DNA of 50,733 bases, from NCBI GenBank assembly GCA_023807065.1, contig JAJJLU010000415.1, positions 1 to 50,733 on the forward strand, given 5' to 3'. The notes under the pieces are model-generated. The model was not told where the DNA came from. It saw only the letters and a program-made list of their open reading frames with translations, and ran no database searches. Made by a program: the position numbers and the translations under genes. Below, piece after piece: positions 8,752-19,200 of this stretch. Position 1 is the stretch's first letter, and every line of letters begins with the position of its first letter. The DNA comes from Isotricha intestinalis. Taxonomy: Eukaryota > Ciliophora > Litostomatea > Vestibuliferida > Isotrichidae.

Positions 8752-8970
8752 TTATGATTGTCTTTTATTTAAAATATTGTAGAATTTTAAAATCTTTTCT
8801 TTCAATAATGTTATTTCATTGACTGATTCTTCTTCAGTAAATATTAATTTTTATACTTTTAAAGTTTTTTGAATATCTAAAGAATTAATGACAAAAAATT
8901 GATATGGTTGAAATTAAAGAAAATGCTTCTTTAATTATAAAAGAATAAGAAAATATAAATGTTCCAAGGA
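8752..8970 (-). pseudogene. Minus-strand coding remnant with in-frame TAA codons
   Basis: In one uninterrupted minus-strand frame the sequence reads SLEHLYFLILL, TAA, LKKHFL, TAA, FQPYQFFVINSLDIQKTLKV, TAA, KLIFTEEESVNEITLLKEKI, LKFYNILNKRQS, TAA. The second half is strongly protein-like (charged helix, ordinary codon use). No frameshift is needed; only TAA codons break it, at places where Gln would fit. The simplest reading is a young pseudogene with CAA-to-TAA changes. Family unknown. It partly overlaps a coding-like stretch on the other strand (8904-9065). Confidence 0.4.
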
Positions 8971-9065
8971 AAAAATAATGTATTAAAAAAGGAAATGGAG
9001 AAGAAAAATTTGATTTAATGGAAAAAAATATAATCAATGAAACAAAAAATAAGACAACTTCTTAA
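8904..9065 (+). pseudogene. Short plus-strand coding remnant
   Basis: From an ATG at 8904 the + strand reads MVEIKENASLIIKE, TAA, ENINVPRKK, TAA, CIKKGNGEEKFDLMEK, then NIINETKNKTTS and TAA at 9063-9065. It is 53 codons with two internal TAA codons. The composition is gene-like, but the opposite strand of 8904-8970 also reads as protein, so one of the two is a coincidence. Family not recognised. Confidence 0.3.
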
Positions 9066-9128
9066 ATTAATTAAAAAAATATTTTCAATTTAATTATTTA
9101 TCAATAAAAATATTTTTAAATTTAAATA

Positions 9129-11363
9129 TTATTTATTCATTGAAGATTCTTTATAAATACGTTCAAATTTTGAATTTCTCTTTTGATAAAATAAAATATA
9201 AGAATTTTCAGAAACAATTTCATCTTCATTAATTGTTTTCATAAATTCATCATCAAATTCAAACCACTTATTGTTTAAAAAATTTTTAGAATAAGCAAAA
9301 TAATGCCCTCCTCTATCATTTCCTTGATGATTAGTAACTGCAAATAAATCATAAATATTATCATTTTCATTATATTTAATATATTGTCCCATATTTAATC
9401 CTTTTATAGGATAGTTAATAACATAATTTAATTTATTTCCTTCTCTAAACCTTTTCAAATGTAATATTAAAATTTCAGGACAACTGCAAATTTCCATTAT
9501 TTTTTCTGCTGATTGATGTTTTTCACATTTATTACAATACCATTCATTTCCTTTTGTTAGTGTTTCAGATTTTCCCAATTGTTCTAATAAAGAAGTTAAT
9601 TGAATATCAAATCTTCCTTCGTGTGTTATAAACATATTTTCTTTACTATTCATTATTTTTGGTTCATTTAATTCTTTCATTATATGTTTAAAATCTGGTA
9701 AAAATACTAATTTTAAGATCAATTGATATTTTTTTGTGTTTATTCCTTTTGATTTGTATTTTTCTAAAATTTTATATATTGTTTTCTTTTTTTGTGATGA
9801 AGGTAAAATTAATTCTTTAAAATTATTATGTTTATTTATTGAATTTTCGTTGATTTGAGCAAATTTTTCATATAGAATCATATATGGATAATTCAATTCA
9901 CTATGTTTTGAAAAATCTAAATTAAAAGTATTATTTTCGAATAAATTTTTAGTTACATTATCTAAATCCGGAAATAATTGTTCTTTTAAATTTCCTGGTA
10001 TTTCTTTGCAATCCAAAATTTTTTCATATTTTTCAAAAATATAATTATATATTTGACTATTATTCCAATCTATATTAATATAAAATATTTTTGGTAAAGA
10101 AATTTCATCATTTGGAAATCCTTCTTGATTATAGGAATAAATATAGCAAAAACATTTTATCCATTTTTCCCTATCAATTTCTAATTTTAAATTATTATCG
10201 AGAGAAACATTAGTATTTTGATTATATTCTTTTTCTCTATTTTCCAATAATAAATGTTCCTTTTCAAGTTCTTCATATATTTTAATAGTATTTTCATCAG
10301 TTTTATCAAAAACAATATTTGGAATTTGATATAAATAAATTTCACGATCATTCTCTAAAAAATCAAAAACTCCGATATTTTCATCATGAATTACCAATTC
10401 ATTATCCTTATATTTATAAATTTCAAAGGTATTATAATCAATTTTAAATAAATATTCAACTTTTTTCCTAAAAGAATAAATATCCATATCATATGGAATA
10501 CTCATTTTAAATTTTATGATTTTATATTCAAATTTTTCAAAAATAAAATAAACATAAATCTCCTTATCTCTAGGTTTTAAATTAATGGGAATGCTAATAA
10601 AAGAATAAGGTTCATAAGATTTAGAAACTTTTTTGCAATTTTCATTAGGACAAACAATAGTAGATTTAAACATTCCATAAAAAAGATCAATAATAATACT
10701 TTGATTTCTATCTAAAAAATTATTTTTATTATAATTAAATTCTTCAAAATCAGAATTAAAAACTAAATTATCTTTTTTTTCAATATAAGGTTTATTTGAA
10801 GCAGTGTTTAAATCTTCGTGTATTTCATTTAATAAAAATGAAATAAATTCTTGTGAATCTTGTTGCTCACAATTAGCAAACGAATTACTAACTATCCCAC
10901 ATTCATATTTTAATCTATATGGTTCAATCATTTTATTTTGACCATACCATAAATGTTTAATTAATTCAGCATAAGCTTCAACAATTTTTCCTTTAGAACC
11001 TATACAATTTTTTCTGTTAACAAAAGGTTTATAACAGTCTTGTAAAAAATAATTTGTTAAAATTTTACAATTTGATAAACATTGAAGTGAAGAATTCATA
11101 TAACAAGTATTACCTATATTTCCTAAAGTTACTAATCCCCCATAATTTATTTTTTTGTCTAATTTTAAATTTTGTAAACCTTCTTTTATTTCCCCAAAAA
11201 TTGATATATATTCTTCTTTTGGTTTTGAAATATTATTTACTTGATTATTTCTTAAATTATTAGAGTTTGGTTTAATTTTTCTATTATCATTAGGGGAGGA
11301 TGGTGACAAAGATGAATCTTCTTTTGAATTAAATAAATTTCGAAAAAAATGGAATAAACTCAT
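9129..11363 (-). CDS. Ubiquitin-specific protease (USP, peptidase family C19)
   Basis: This 744-residue deubiquitinase removes ubiquitin from proteins. The Cys box is GLVTLGNIGNTCYMNSSLQC with catalytic Cys 87; the QQDSQEF motif follows. The zinc-finger pairs of the fingers region are CPNENC and, later, WYCNKCEKHQ. The His box is NDRGGHYFAYSKN (His 687) with FDDEF (Asp 704/705) and a SENSYILFYQKR end. All catalytic elements are present, so it should be active. Between the two zinc pairs lies a long insert (about 270-600) that includes a ubiquitin-like-looking segment, as in the USP4/15 group. There is no DUSP domain at the N terminus; the first 70 residues are Ser/Asn-rich and probably disordered. 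The substrate cannot be told from sequence. Confidence 0.95.
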   Translation of the reverse strand: MSLFHFFRNLFNSKEDSSLSPSSPNDNRKIKPNSNNLRNNQVNNISKPKEEYISIFGEIKEGLQNLKLDKKINYGGLVTLGNIGNTCYMNSSLQCLSNCKILTNYFLQDCYKPFVNRKNCIGSKGKIVEAYAELIKHLWYGQNKMIEPYRLKYECGIVSNSFANCEQQDSQEFISFLLNEIHEDLNTASNKPYIEKKDNLVFNSDFEEFNYNKNNFLDRNQSIIIDLFYGMFKSTIVCPNENCKKVSKSYEPYSFISIPINLKPRDKEIYVYFIFEKFEYKIIKFKMSIPYDMDIYSFRKKVEYLFKIDYNTFEIYKYKDNELVIHDENIGVFDFLENDREIYLYQIPNIVFDKTDENTIKIYEELEKEHLLLENREKEYNQNTNVSLDNNLKLEIDREKWIKCFCYIYSYNQEGFPNDEISLPKIFYINIDWNNSQIYNYIFEKYEKILDCKEIPGNLKEQLFPDLDNVTKNLFENNTFNLDFSKHSELNYPYMILYEKFAQINENSINKHNNFKELILPSSQKKKTIYKILEKYKSKGINTKKYQLILKLVFLPDFKHIMKELNEPKIMNSKENMFITHEGRFDIQLTSLLEQLGKSETLTKGNEWYCNKCEKHQSAEKIMEICSCPEILILHLKRFREGNKLNYVINYPIKGLNMGQYIKYNENDNIYDLFAVTNHQGNDRGGHYFAYSKNFLNNKWFEFDDEFMKTINEDEIVSENSYILFYQKRNSKFERIYKESSMNK

Positions 11364-12151
11364 TAAATTTAGAATTATTAAAAAAAATTAAAAAAAATGA
11401 ATTTTAAACAAGTTTTAAATTGTGGAAATGAAATAGATAAAACAGGATGAGCCAAAAAATTTAACAATTTTACTTCTTTTTTCACAAATTATGCTTTCAT
11501 ATCACCCAAATTTTTAATATTATTCAAAAGTTTCAATATAATTTTTGAAAATAAACAAAAAAGAAAGAAAGAAATTGTAATTTTTAATTAAAGTTAATAA
11601 AATTTAAATTAAATAAGAAATAATCTATTTTCTTATTAATCATCATATTTAACTTCATTAATTGATTTAATCATAAATTCATAAAATAAAAATTTAAAAC
11701 TAAATTAATTAATATTTGCCCTTTAATTTTTCTATTTTTTTCTTATTTTTAAAGATTTAATTCTTTTTGAAGTAATTTGATCTATATTACTTATAATTGA
11801 TAATTAAAAATATTATCTAGAAAATTTTTATTCAATATTTGATAAGAGACAAAAATTATACTTCAAAAAGAATTAAATCTTTAAATAGAAGAAAAAAATT
11901 ATAAAAATGAAAGGTCAAATTGTAATTAATTTAGTTTTAAATATTTATTTTATGAATTTGTGATTAAATCAATTAATTTAAATATGATGATTAATAAGAA
12001 AATAGATTGTTAAATTTTAAAATATTATTCTTAAACTTTTTAATTCATGAATAAATTTAATATAATATAATAGATATTTAATTCAATCTTTGAAATAAGA
12101 AAATATATTTATTGAAAATAAAATGGAATTATACAAAAAATAAATATATTT
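11364..12151. other. 788-bp spacer between USP and exopolyphosphatase genes
   Basis: No coding stretch was found on either strand. Half of the spacer is taken up by the long inverted repeat at 11619-12011. The part 11364-11618 should include the USP promoter, and 12012-12151 the 3' region of the next minus-strand gene, but no motif can be defined. Confidence 0.5.
11619..12011. repeat. Long imperfect inverted repeat (hairpin-type element)
   Basis: The left arm at 11619-11775 and the right arm at about 11859-12011 are reverse complements over roughly 155 bp, with about 85-90% identity by eye and one 3-base gap. An 83-bp AT-rich loop separates them. Matching landmarks include the outer ends (AATCTATTTTCTTATTAATC) and the inner ends (GATTTAATTCTTTTTGAAGT). 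The arms carry no reading frame. Possible natures: a fold-back or MITE-like mobile element, a retained eliminated-sequence relic, or a transcribed hairpin RNA. I could not define a target-site duplication at its edges. Confidence 0.85.
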
Positions 12152-13306
12152 TTATATTAATTTATTGAAATATTTTCTCATAATTGGTTCGAAATGTTTT
12201 CTACTTATAGAAAAATTTAAAATATACTTAATATAATCATCATCATAATGTTCTTCAACTTTATAACAAATTTTTGTAATCATAGTTTCAAAATTTTTAT
12301 TTAAAAGTTGAAATTTTTCTTTTGGAAGATTATAATTGTATATTATTATTGATTTTGCTTTTATATCTAAAAATTTATCATTGTAAATAATCAAATATAT
12401 ATTATGTCCTTCATTTAAACATTTTTCATCTATTCTTTCAAATAATTTTTTTTTCCCAAATTTTTTTAAAATTTCATCTAAATGAATTTCTAAACTTGAC
12501 CATCCTGCTTTAAAATTTTTACTCCAAACAAAATTTTTTTTATCTTTTCTTAATAAACCATCAATTCCAAGACTTAAATTTTTAGTAACATTACTTTTTT
12601 CATTATTAATTTTTTCAAAGAAATCATTAATAAATTTTTGAGTAAAATTATAATTAGGATTTTTGTATATAATTAAATCAAATATATTTTTATCAAAAGT
12701 AGTCCATTTTTTATTATATAAATTTTTATCAAAATTTTCAGTATCATTTAACATAGCAGAAACAGCAAATAAAGGATGAACAAAATTAAACAGATAAAAA
12801 TTATTTTCATAAAATTTTTTTAAAATTAAAGAAGAACAAGAACCTAAAGGATATATTATAGTTTTTTCTTCAATATTTAAACCTTCATCTTTATGATGAT
12901 CATATATTCCTATTATATTATGTTCATTTATTATTTTTCTTTGACTTAAATCTGGTCTATTATGATCTACTAATATAAATTTAGCTTTATTTTTTTTCCG
13001 AATCTGTCTTTTAAAAAAGTCGTCATCTATATAATTCATATTTTCAGTATCGATTGAAAATCTTTTTGTTAAATAATCTAAATCAAATCTATATTTTAAT
13101 TCTTTTCTTGGACAATTTATTATTGGAATATAAATTTGATTTATTTCATGTTTGGAAAAATTATTTGCCACACATAATAAATAAGAACTTAAAAAACTAT
13201 CTAAATCACATGATACATTTCCTAGTACAAAAACTCTTTCTAAATAGCTTTGTCCTCCATTTAAGTAATTATTTATAAAATTATTTAAAGGCGTTGTTGT
13301 ATTCAT
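12152..13306 (-). CDS. DHH-family exopolyphosphatase (PPX1/Prune type)
   Basis: A 384-residue metal-dependent phosphoesterase. Motif I is GNVSCDLDSFLSSYLL (Asp 34 and Asp 36), motif II is FILVDHNRPD (Asp 114-His-Asn), motif III is IIGIYDHHKDEG (Asp 136-His-His), and motif IV is SAMLNDTENF. The DHN plus DHH pair is the mark of the PPX1/Prune subgroup, as opposed to bacterial RecJ-like proteins. The C-terminal part from about 275 (WSKNFKAGWSSLEIHLDEIL) fits the DHHA2 domain. Yeast PPX1 splits terminal phosphate from polyphosphate; Prune proteins also act on short-chain polyphosphates. Activity on polyphosphate is inferred from family. No targeting signal is visible. It is divergent from the cyclin gene at 13637. 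Confidence 0.9.
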   Translation of the reverse strand: MNTTTPLNNFINNYLNGGQSYLERVFVLGNVSCDLDSFLSSYLLCVANNFSKHEINQIYIPIINCPRKELKYRFDLDYLTKRFSIDTENMNYIDDDFFKRQIRKKNKAKFILVDHNRPDLSQRKIINEHNIIGIYDHHKDEGLNIEEKTIIYPLGSCSSLILKKFYENNFYLFNFVHPLFAVSAMLNDTENFDKNLYNKKWTTFDKNIFDLIIYKNPNYNFTQKFINDFFEKINNEKSNVTKNLSLGIDGLLRKDKKNFVWSKNFKAGWSSLEIHLDEILKKFGKKKLFERIDEKCLNEGHNIYLIIYNDKFLDIKAKSIIIYNYNLPKEKFQLLNKNFETMITKICYKVEEHYDDDYIKYILNFSISRKHFEPIMRKYFNKLI

Positions 13307-13636
13307 TTTTTAATTTATATATTCTAATTTTTAAAATTTATAGGAATTTTTTTACTTTTAACATGAAGATAAAAAACATTTAATTATTAATTTTAAATAT
13401 ATTAAATTTAATAATTTAATTTATTTTTTATGAATTATTTACATCATAAATTACTGTTTTCGTTTAATTATTATTATTTTACATTATTTTCTTTTTGAGC
13501 TTATTTTCGATTTCAATTAAATGATAAAAAAATCACAAGAAAAAATGAATCTTAAAGTGTTTTGAATAAATAATTAATTTAACATTCAACTAATTAATAT
13601 AAATTATATTATATTATATTTTTAATACAAAAAGGA
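13307..13636. promoter_or_regulatory. Divergent intergenic region
   Basis: 330 bp lie between two divergently transcribed genes (exopolyphosphatase leftward, cyclin rightward), so it should hold both promoters. It is AT-rich with poly-T and poly-A runs. No element can be named. Confidence 0.4.
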
Positions 13637-14215
13637 ATGATTGATAAACAATTAAATCATTTTCAAAAAGAACAACAAAAAGATGAAAGTTTTAATTCAT
13701 CTTTTGAAAGTCAAACATCTTTTAATGCATATGAAGAAAAAGAAGATGAAGAATTATCATTTAAAATGATTAAAATATTGAATTCAATATCTAATATTTT
13801 AAATGAATTAACAATAAAAAATTCCAAAAAACAAGGAAATAAAACAGAAAATGATATTTTTGAAACAAGTGAAAATCCGAATATTTCACTTTTAGATTAT
13901 TTAAAAAGAATAGTAGAATATTCAAATTGTGAAGAAAATACATTGATTTCAGCATTAATTTATATAGATAGAATTGCTAAAATTAAAAATATAACAAAAT
14001 TGAATGTATATAAATTAATATTTACAAGTATTTTAATTTCTTTAAAATACAATGAAGATGGAATTTATGATAATGTTTATTATTCTCAAATTGCAGGAGT
14101 TTCAGTTCAAGAATTATTTCAAATGGAATATGAATATGTTCTCCTCTTAAATTTCAATTTTAATATATCTGAATTTATTTTTAATCAATATAAAATTGCT
14201 TTAGAAACAATATAA
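13637..14215 (+). CDS. Pho80-like cyclin (P/U-type)
   Basis: A 192-residue protein. After a charged Ser/Gln-rich start (about 1-40), the cyclin fold begins near residue 45. The family pattern is clear: NISLLDYLKRIVEYSNCEEN (about 83-102), then ISALIYIDRIAKIKNITKLN, YKLIFTSILISLKYNEDGIY, NVYYSQIAGVSVQELFQMEY and EYVLLLNFNFNISEFIFNQY. The 'two-hydrophobic-helix, YIDR, K(Y/F)xxD, YY, GG/GVS' order is that of PHO80-like cyclins in fungi, plants (CYCP/U) and protists. Such cyclins bind a Pho85/CDK5-like kinase and act in nutrient or cell-cycle control. Only one cyclin box is present, as expected for the group. The CDK partner is not in this window. Confidence 0.88.
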   Translation: MIDKQLNHFQKEQQKDESFNSSFESQTSFNAYEEKEDEELSFKMIKILNSISNILNELTIKNSKKQGNKTENDIFETSENPNISLLDYLKRIVEYSNCEENTLISALIYIDRIAKIKNITKLNVYKLIFTSILISLKYNEDGIYDNVYYSQIAGVSVQELFQMEYEYVLLLNFNFNISEFIFNQYKIALETI

Positions 14216-14621
14216 ATTTAGATTTATTTTTCTGTGTATAATTCAATCATTAATTATTTTTCTGTAATTATTTTATAAATTGTTAAAATTATTGAACACT
14301 TTTATTTTTTGATTGAATGGAAAAAAATATTTTATTAATTGTATATTCAGATAATGTAAATAAATCCATTAAAAAATTTCTTTGAATTATATTTGTAATC
14401 TTTGAATTTTTTTTTATTAAATGGGGAGCAATTAAAAAATGTTTAATTTGAATATTAATTGGTTAATGTAATTCAAGGATAACAATTCCATTTCAATCTG
14501 ACTATTATTTAATAGCATTAAGTAATATAATTAGAGTATTTTAAATTGAAATAATAAACTTTATTTAAAAAAATTAAATATTTTTTTAGTTACAAAAAAA
14601 TAAACAGATAAAAATATTAAA
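14216..14621. other. 406-bp spacer
   Basis: It lies between two plus-strand genes. Apart from a 22-codon ORF (14317-14385, starting MEKNILLIVYSDNVNKSIKK), it is low-complexity AT sequence, and I cannot support any gene in it. Confidence 0.4.
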
Positions 14622-16070
14622 ATGAAACACGAATTTGTTAAAAGAGTTTATCCCTCAAATTTAAATTATATATCTGAAAAATTAATAAAAAAATCAAAGA
14701 ATAAAAATATTAATTCATTAAAGAGAAACATATCTCCAAATTCAGAGAATAATATTAATAAAAATTTATCAAACAATCATTCATCAAATCACACAGAAAT
14801 TACAAATTCTCAGAATTTTTTATTAAAATCAAATTATTCAAATGTATCATCAAATTATAATTCTTTAGTTCATAATCATTTTCAAACCAACTTTTCAGAA
14901 GGAGAAAATACTACATCTTCTCAAAGTATATTTAATAAAACTTATTTAACAGATTATCATAAGAATTATTTTAATAAAAAAAAAAAAGAAAGAAATCAAG
15001 AAAACTATTATTCTTTGAATTTAAATTTTGAGGGAATGAAAAAAAATTATAGACCAGCCATCAAAAATGATAGAAGAAAAGATTCATTTATAACATATGT
15101 TAATTATGATAGAGAAAAAGTTCTTGAAGTTAGAAATAAAATACATAATTATTTAACTGAAGAATTACATAAGAAAGTTAAATCTATTAACTCTTTTTCT
15201 CATGATAAAAATTATTTTGATAATAATATTTTTAGCAATGATGATAAACAAAAACAAATTATTGATTATAATAAAGAAATTATTTTAGATAAAAAAATAA
15301 TGTGTTCGACTATGGCAAGTTCAGAAAGAAAAGAAGATGTTAATAGTTTTAATAAGAAAACAAATAGTAAAGCAAAGAATGGAAAAAATAATATTGATAA
15401 GAAAAAAAATGAAAGAATTTCTCAAAATTTTGATGAAAGAAAAAAAGATTTAAAAAAATTTTTAAGTTTTACAAAAAATATTTCAGATTCTAATATTTCA
15501 AATGATAATTCAAATGTGAAACAAAATAAAAATCCAGTCTATAATAAAAAAATTAAATTAAATAAAAAAAAAGAATATAGAAGAAAAATGTTTTGTCTAA
15601 ATTACAATAATTTAGGCTCTTCAATTGGAAATTATAATAAATTAAAATTTAATTACAAAAATATTTCTTCTAACAATTTTAAAAGAAATAATAATTCTAA
15701 TAAAATGTTTAAAATCGAAAAAGAAAAAAAAAATGATGAAAATATTATAAATTATAATAATTATAATATTAATAATAATAATATTATAAATCATAATAAC
15801 ATTAATATAAATGAAATTCAAATAAAAAGTTTAAATAAAGATATAATTTTAACAGGTTATAATATTAAAATAAATAATGAAGTAAATGATATGATGAGAT
15901 TATTAGGTGAAACTGAAAAAAATGATTTAAGTTTTAATAAAAATATAAGTTATGATAAATCAAGTTTTCGTTCAAATTTTGATGAAAGTGATTTACAAAT
16001 AAAACAAAATAATCAGGAATTAATTGAAGAAAAATTAAAAATTATAAAATTAAAAATGAATCAAATTTAG
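14622..16070 (+). CDS. Asn/Lys-rich basic protein of unknown function, 482 aa
   Basis: A clean frame ending in TAG, one of only two genes here that do. The protein is dominated by Asn, Lys and Ser and is mostly disordered. More varied pieces are at residues 1-20 (MKHEFVKRVYPSNLNYISEK), about 135-190 (RPAIKNDRRKDSFITYVNYD then VLEVRNKIHNYLTEELHKKV, which could be a short helix), and near the C terminus (NDMMRLLGETEKNDLSFNKN). It ends in a charged helix. No signal peptide, membrane segment or domain is recognised. The basic, repeat-like composition suits a cytoskeletal or nucleic-acid-associated scaffold, but this is not shown. Confidence 0.65.
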   Translation: MKHEFVKRVYPSNLNYISEKLIKKSKNKNINSLKRNISPNSENNINKNLSNNHSSNHTEITNSQNFLLKSNYSNVSSNYNSLVHNHFQTNFSEGENTTSSQSIFNKTYLTDYHKNYFNKKKKERNQENYYSLNLNFEGMKKNYRPAIKNDRRKDSFITYVNYDREKVLEVRNKIHNYLTEELHKKVKSINSFSHDKNYFDNNIFSNDDKQKQIIDYNKEIILDKKIMCSTMASSERKEDVNSFNKKTNSKAKNGKNNIDKKKNERISQNFDERKKDLKKFLSFTKNISDSNISNDNSNVKQNKNPVYNKKIKLNKKKEYRRKMFCLNYNNLGSSIGNYNKLKFNYKNISSNNFKRNNNSNKMFKIEKEKKNDENIINYNNYNINNNNIINHNNININEIQIKSLNKDIILTGYNIKINNEVNDMMRLLGETEKNDLSFNKNISYDKSSFRSNFDESDLQIKQNNQELIEEKLKIIKLKMNQI

Positions 16071-16240
16071 TTTTTTTTTCTTTATAATAAATAGTTTCTT
16101 TTTTCATTAAATAAATATTTATCCAATTAATATAAATAAAAATCTTTTATCATAAAGAATTAATTATAAATAAATATACTATTTATTTATTTCTATTTTT
16201 TTAAAATTTAAAAAAAAATATCTAAAATTTAATTTATTTT

Positions 16241-19200
16241 TTGGCAATGGACTCGTTGTCAACTAAAAATTATGATAAAAATAAATTAATAGAAGATCAA
16301 AATAATATATCTTTATATATTACAAAAAATAATATCAAAGAAAAAAAAATAGGATATAATTATTATAAATCATCTTTCTTAAATAAAATCTTTTTCAATT
16401 GGTCTAAAAAAGCCATTTTAACTTCAAATAAAAGAAAATTAAAAATCAGTGATATAAATGATTTACATGAAGAACAAATGACAAAATTTCATATTAAAAA
16501 ACTAATTAAAGAATGGGATAAATTTTCTTCAAATAAAAAAGAAAAATATCCTTTAATAAAATCATTATTTATGATTCATTATATTGAAATGATAAAATTA
16601 TTTATCATTGATATTATATTAATAATATTTCAGTATACTTTAATATATTTTTATAGACAAATAATAAATCATTTTTCAACAGGAGAATTTAATTCTACAA
16701 ATTTAGAAGAATTAAGTAATTTTTCTTTAAAAGATAAAATTAAAAAATATCAATTTGATATTTATACTTGTACATTTATGTATATAATATTAAAAATTTT
16801 ATTACCTTTATTTTCTTTTAATTTTGATTTTAGGAATTTTATTTTTAAAGAAAGAATAACTAATCAAATGATTGCTTTAGTATATGAAAAAATTTTAAAA
16901 GCAAATTCAAATAATACAAATTTAAATGAAGGAGAAAAAATGAATTTAATTCAAATTGATTGTGAAAGAATTAGTTATTTATTTTATATTGGGCCTAAAA
17001 TGTTAACTATACCATTTAGAGTTATAATTGCTTTAATATTTTTATTTGAATTCTTTGGATATAATTTTATTTATTCTTTAGGAATTTTAATAATTTTACT
17101 TTTATTTATTTTTATTCTTCAATATTTTTATCTTAAAAATTTAAAAGAAATTTTATTAAGAAAAGATAAAAGATTAAAAATTGTAATATATGTGTTTCAT
17201 ATGTTAAAGAATATTAAAATTAATGGGTGGGAAGAGGTTTTTTCAAATAAAATCAAAGAAAAAAGAGATGATGAATTATATTATATTAAAAAAAATTTGA
17301 ATTTAAGTATATTAAGATATTTAATAAATGCAAATTTACCATTAATTTTATTAATCATATCAATTGGGAATTATGTTTATACAAAAAAGACTTTAGAAAT
17401 AACAAATATATTTACATCATTTCAATTAATCAATTCATTAACAAAGCCTTTAATGAGTATTCCTTCTTTTTTAAAAGACTTTCAAACTAATTTAATTTCT
17501 ATTTCAAGATTAGAAAAATTTTTAACATCAAATGAACATGATTATACAAAACATGAAGATTTATCATCATTAATTAAAGATAATATCTTGATAAAATTTG
17601 ACAAAGCCACTTTTGGAATAAAAATAAATGAAAAAAATAAAGATAATAATTACATTATAAGAGAAGAAAATGAACTTGAAGAAATAGGCAATAATAAGAA
17701 AAAAAGGAAAAAATCTTTTCCAGGAATTCCAACAGAAATAAAATTACTTTCAAATATATCTCTTACAATAAAAAAAGGAGAATTTATAGGAATAATAGGT
17801 TCAAATGGTTCAGGTAAAACAACATTAATAAATTCAATATTAAATAATTATAAATTATTAGAAAGTTCTTCTCCTATAATAATTAATGGTAATATTTCTT
17901 ATACTCCTCAAAATATTTGGTTAATGAATGATACAATTAGAAATAATATATTATTATACAACAAAATGATTCAAGAAAAATATAATAAAGTTATCAACGT
18001 TTGTCAATTAAATTATGATTTTGATTTATTACAAAATGGAGATTTAACTGAAATAAATTTAGGTGCAAATAATTTAAGTGGAGGTCAAAAACAGAGAATT
18101 TCCATTGCTAGATGTTTATATAAAGATAGTGATTTATATTTATTTGATGATATTTTTTCTTCTATAGATAATAAAGTTTCAAATATTATATTTAATAATA
18201 TATTTAATGATTTTCTTAAAGGGAAAAGTAGAGTTTTAGTCACTAATGAAATTAATAAATTATCATATTTTGATAAGATTATTTATTTAGATAAAGGAGA
18301 AATAATATTTTATGGTAATTATGAAGAATTTAAACAAAAATTTGGAGAAAAATACTTTTCCAAACATTTTGAATTTATATTTAATAATATAAATAATGAT
18401 AATTTTATAAAAGATAATTTTTATAAAAAAAATAATTCTGATAAAAGTAGTAGTGATAGTAATAATAATGATATATTAAGAAAATTAAATAAAAAAATTA
18501 AAATTTTAAATTCTGATTTTGAAAAGTCAAATATTACATTACCAAAAATAGAGAACCCTCTTCAAGAAAGTGATAAAAAAACCTTATATGGTAAATTTTC
18601 ATTTAAAATATATAATACATTTATAAAAATTCAAGGAGGATATTTAATATTTATAATTATTATAATTTTTATAATTTTTTCAAGAATTTTAAATTCATAC
18701 AGAACTCTCTTTGTAACTTCATGGTCAAAAAGTAGAAGAGTAATAAAAAAGAAAAACATACCTATTGAAAAACAAACAATTGATAATTACAATAAATTTT
18801 ATCAATATTTAAAACTTTCATTATATGGAATTATAATAAATGTTTTGATAGAATTTTTATTAAGTAGAATGATTCTCTATTCTCAAAAATTTCTTCACGA
18901 AAATATAGCTTATAAATTTATAAGAGCTCCTATAAATTTATTTCATGATTTAGTTCCAATTGGACAAATAATTATAAGATTAACAAGAGATATTTCAATG
19001 ATTCAAGGAATAATAAAATCAAATGTAGTATTAATTAGATCTATTTTCTCATTAATATCTTCAATTTATATATGCATTAAATTTAATAAATCTTTTATAT
19101 TCATTGCTCCAATAATAACTATTATCAATATTTTCATATCTTTATTTTATTATAAATTTGCAAGAGAAATTGTAATAATACAAAAAAATTCATATTCTCC

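Larger units (their letters stand above)
8614..9128. other. 515-bp spacer holding broken coding fragments
   Basis: The spacer lies between two minus-strand genes. Two protein-like but stop-interrupted stretches occupy 8752-9065 and are listed separately. The remaining parts (8614-8750 and 9066-9128) are AT-rich and show nothing I can name. Confidence 0.4.

Noticed and set aside
12184..12198. A GGTTCGAAA string resembling the T arm of a tRNA.
   Set aside because: It lies within the exopolyphosphatase gene and no acceptor or anticodon arms can be folded around it. I found no tRNA or rRNA in the window.
14317..14550. A frame starting MEKNILLIVYSDNVNKSIKK that looked like the beginning of a response-regulator receiver domain.
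   Set aside because: It stops after 22 codons, and the continuation (FFFIKWGAIKKCLI and so on) is broken by TGA and TAA and does not show receiver landmarks. It could be chance.
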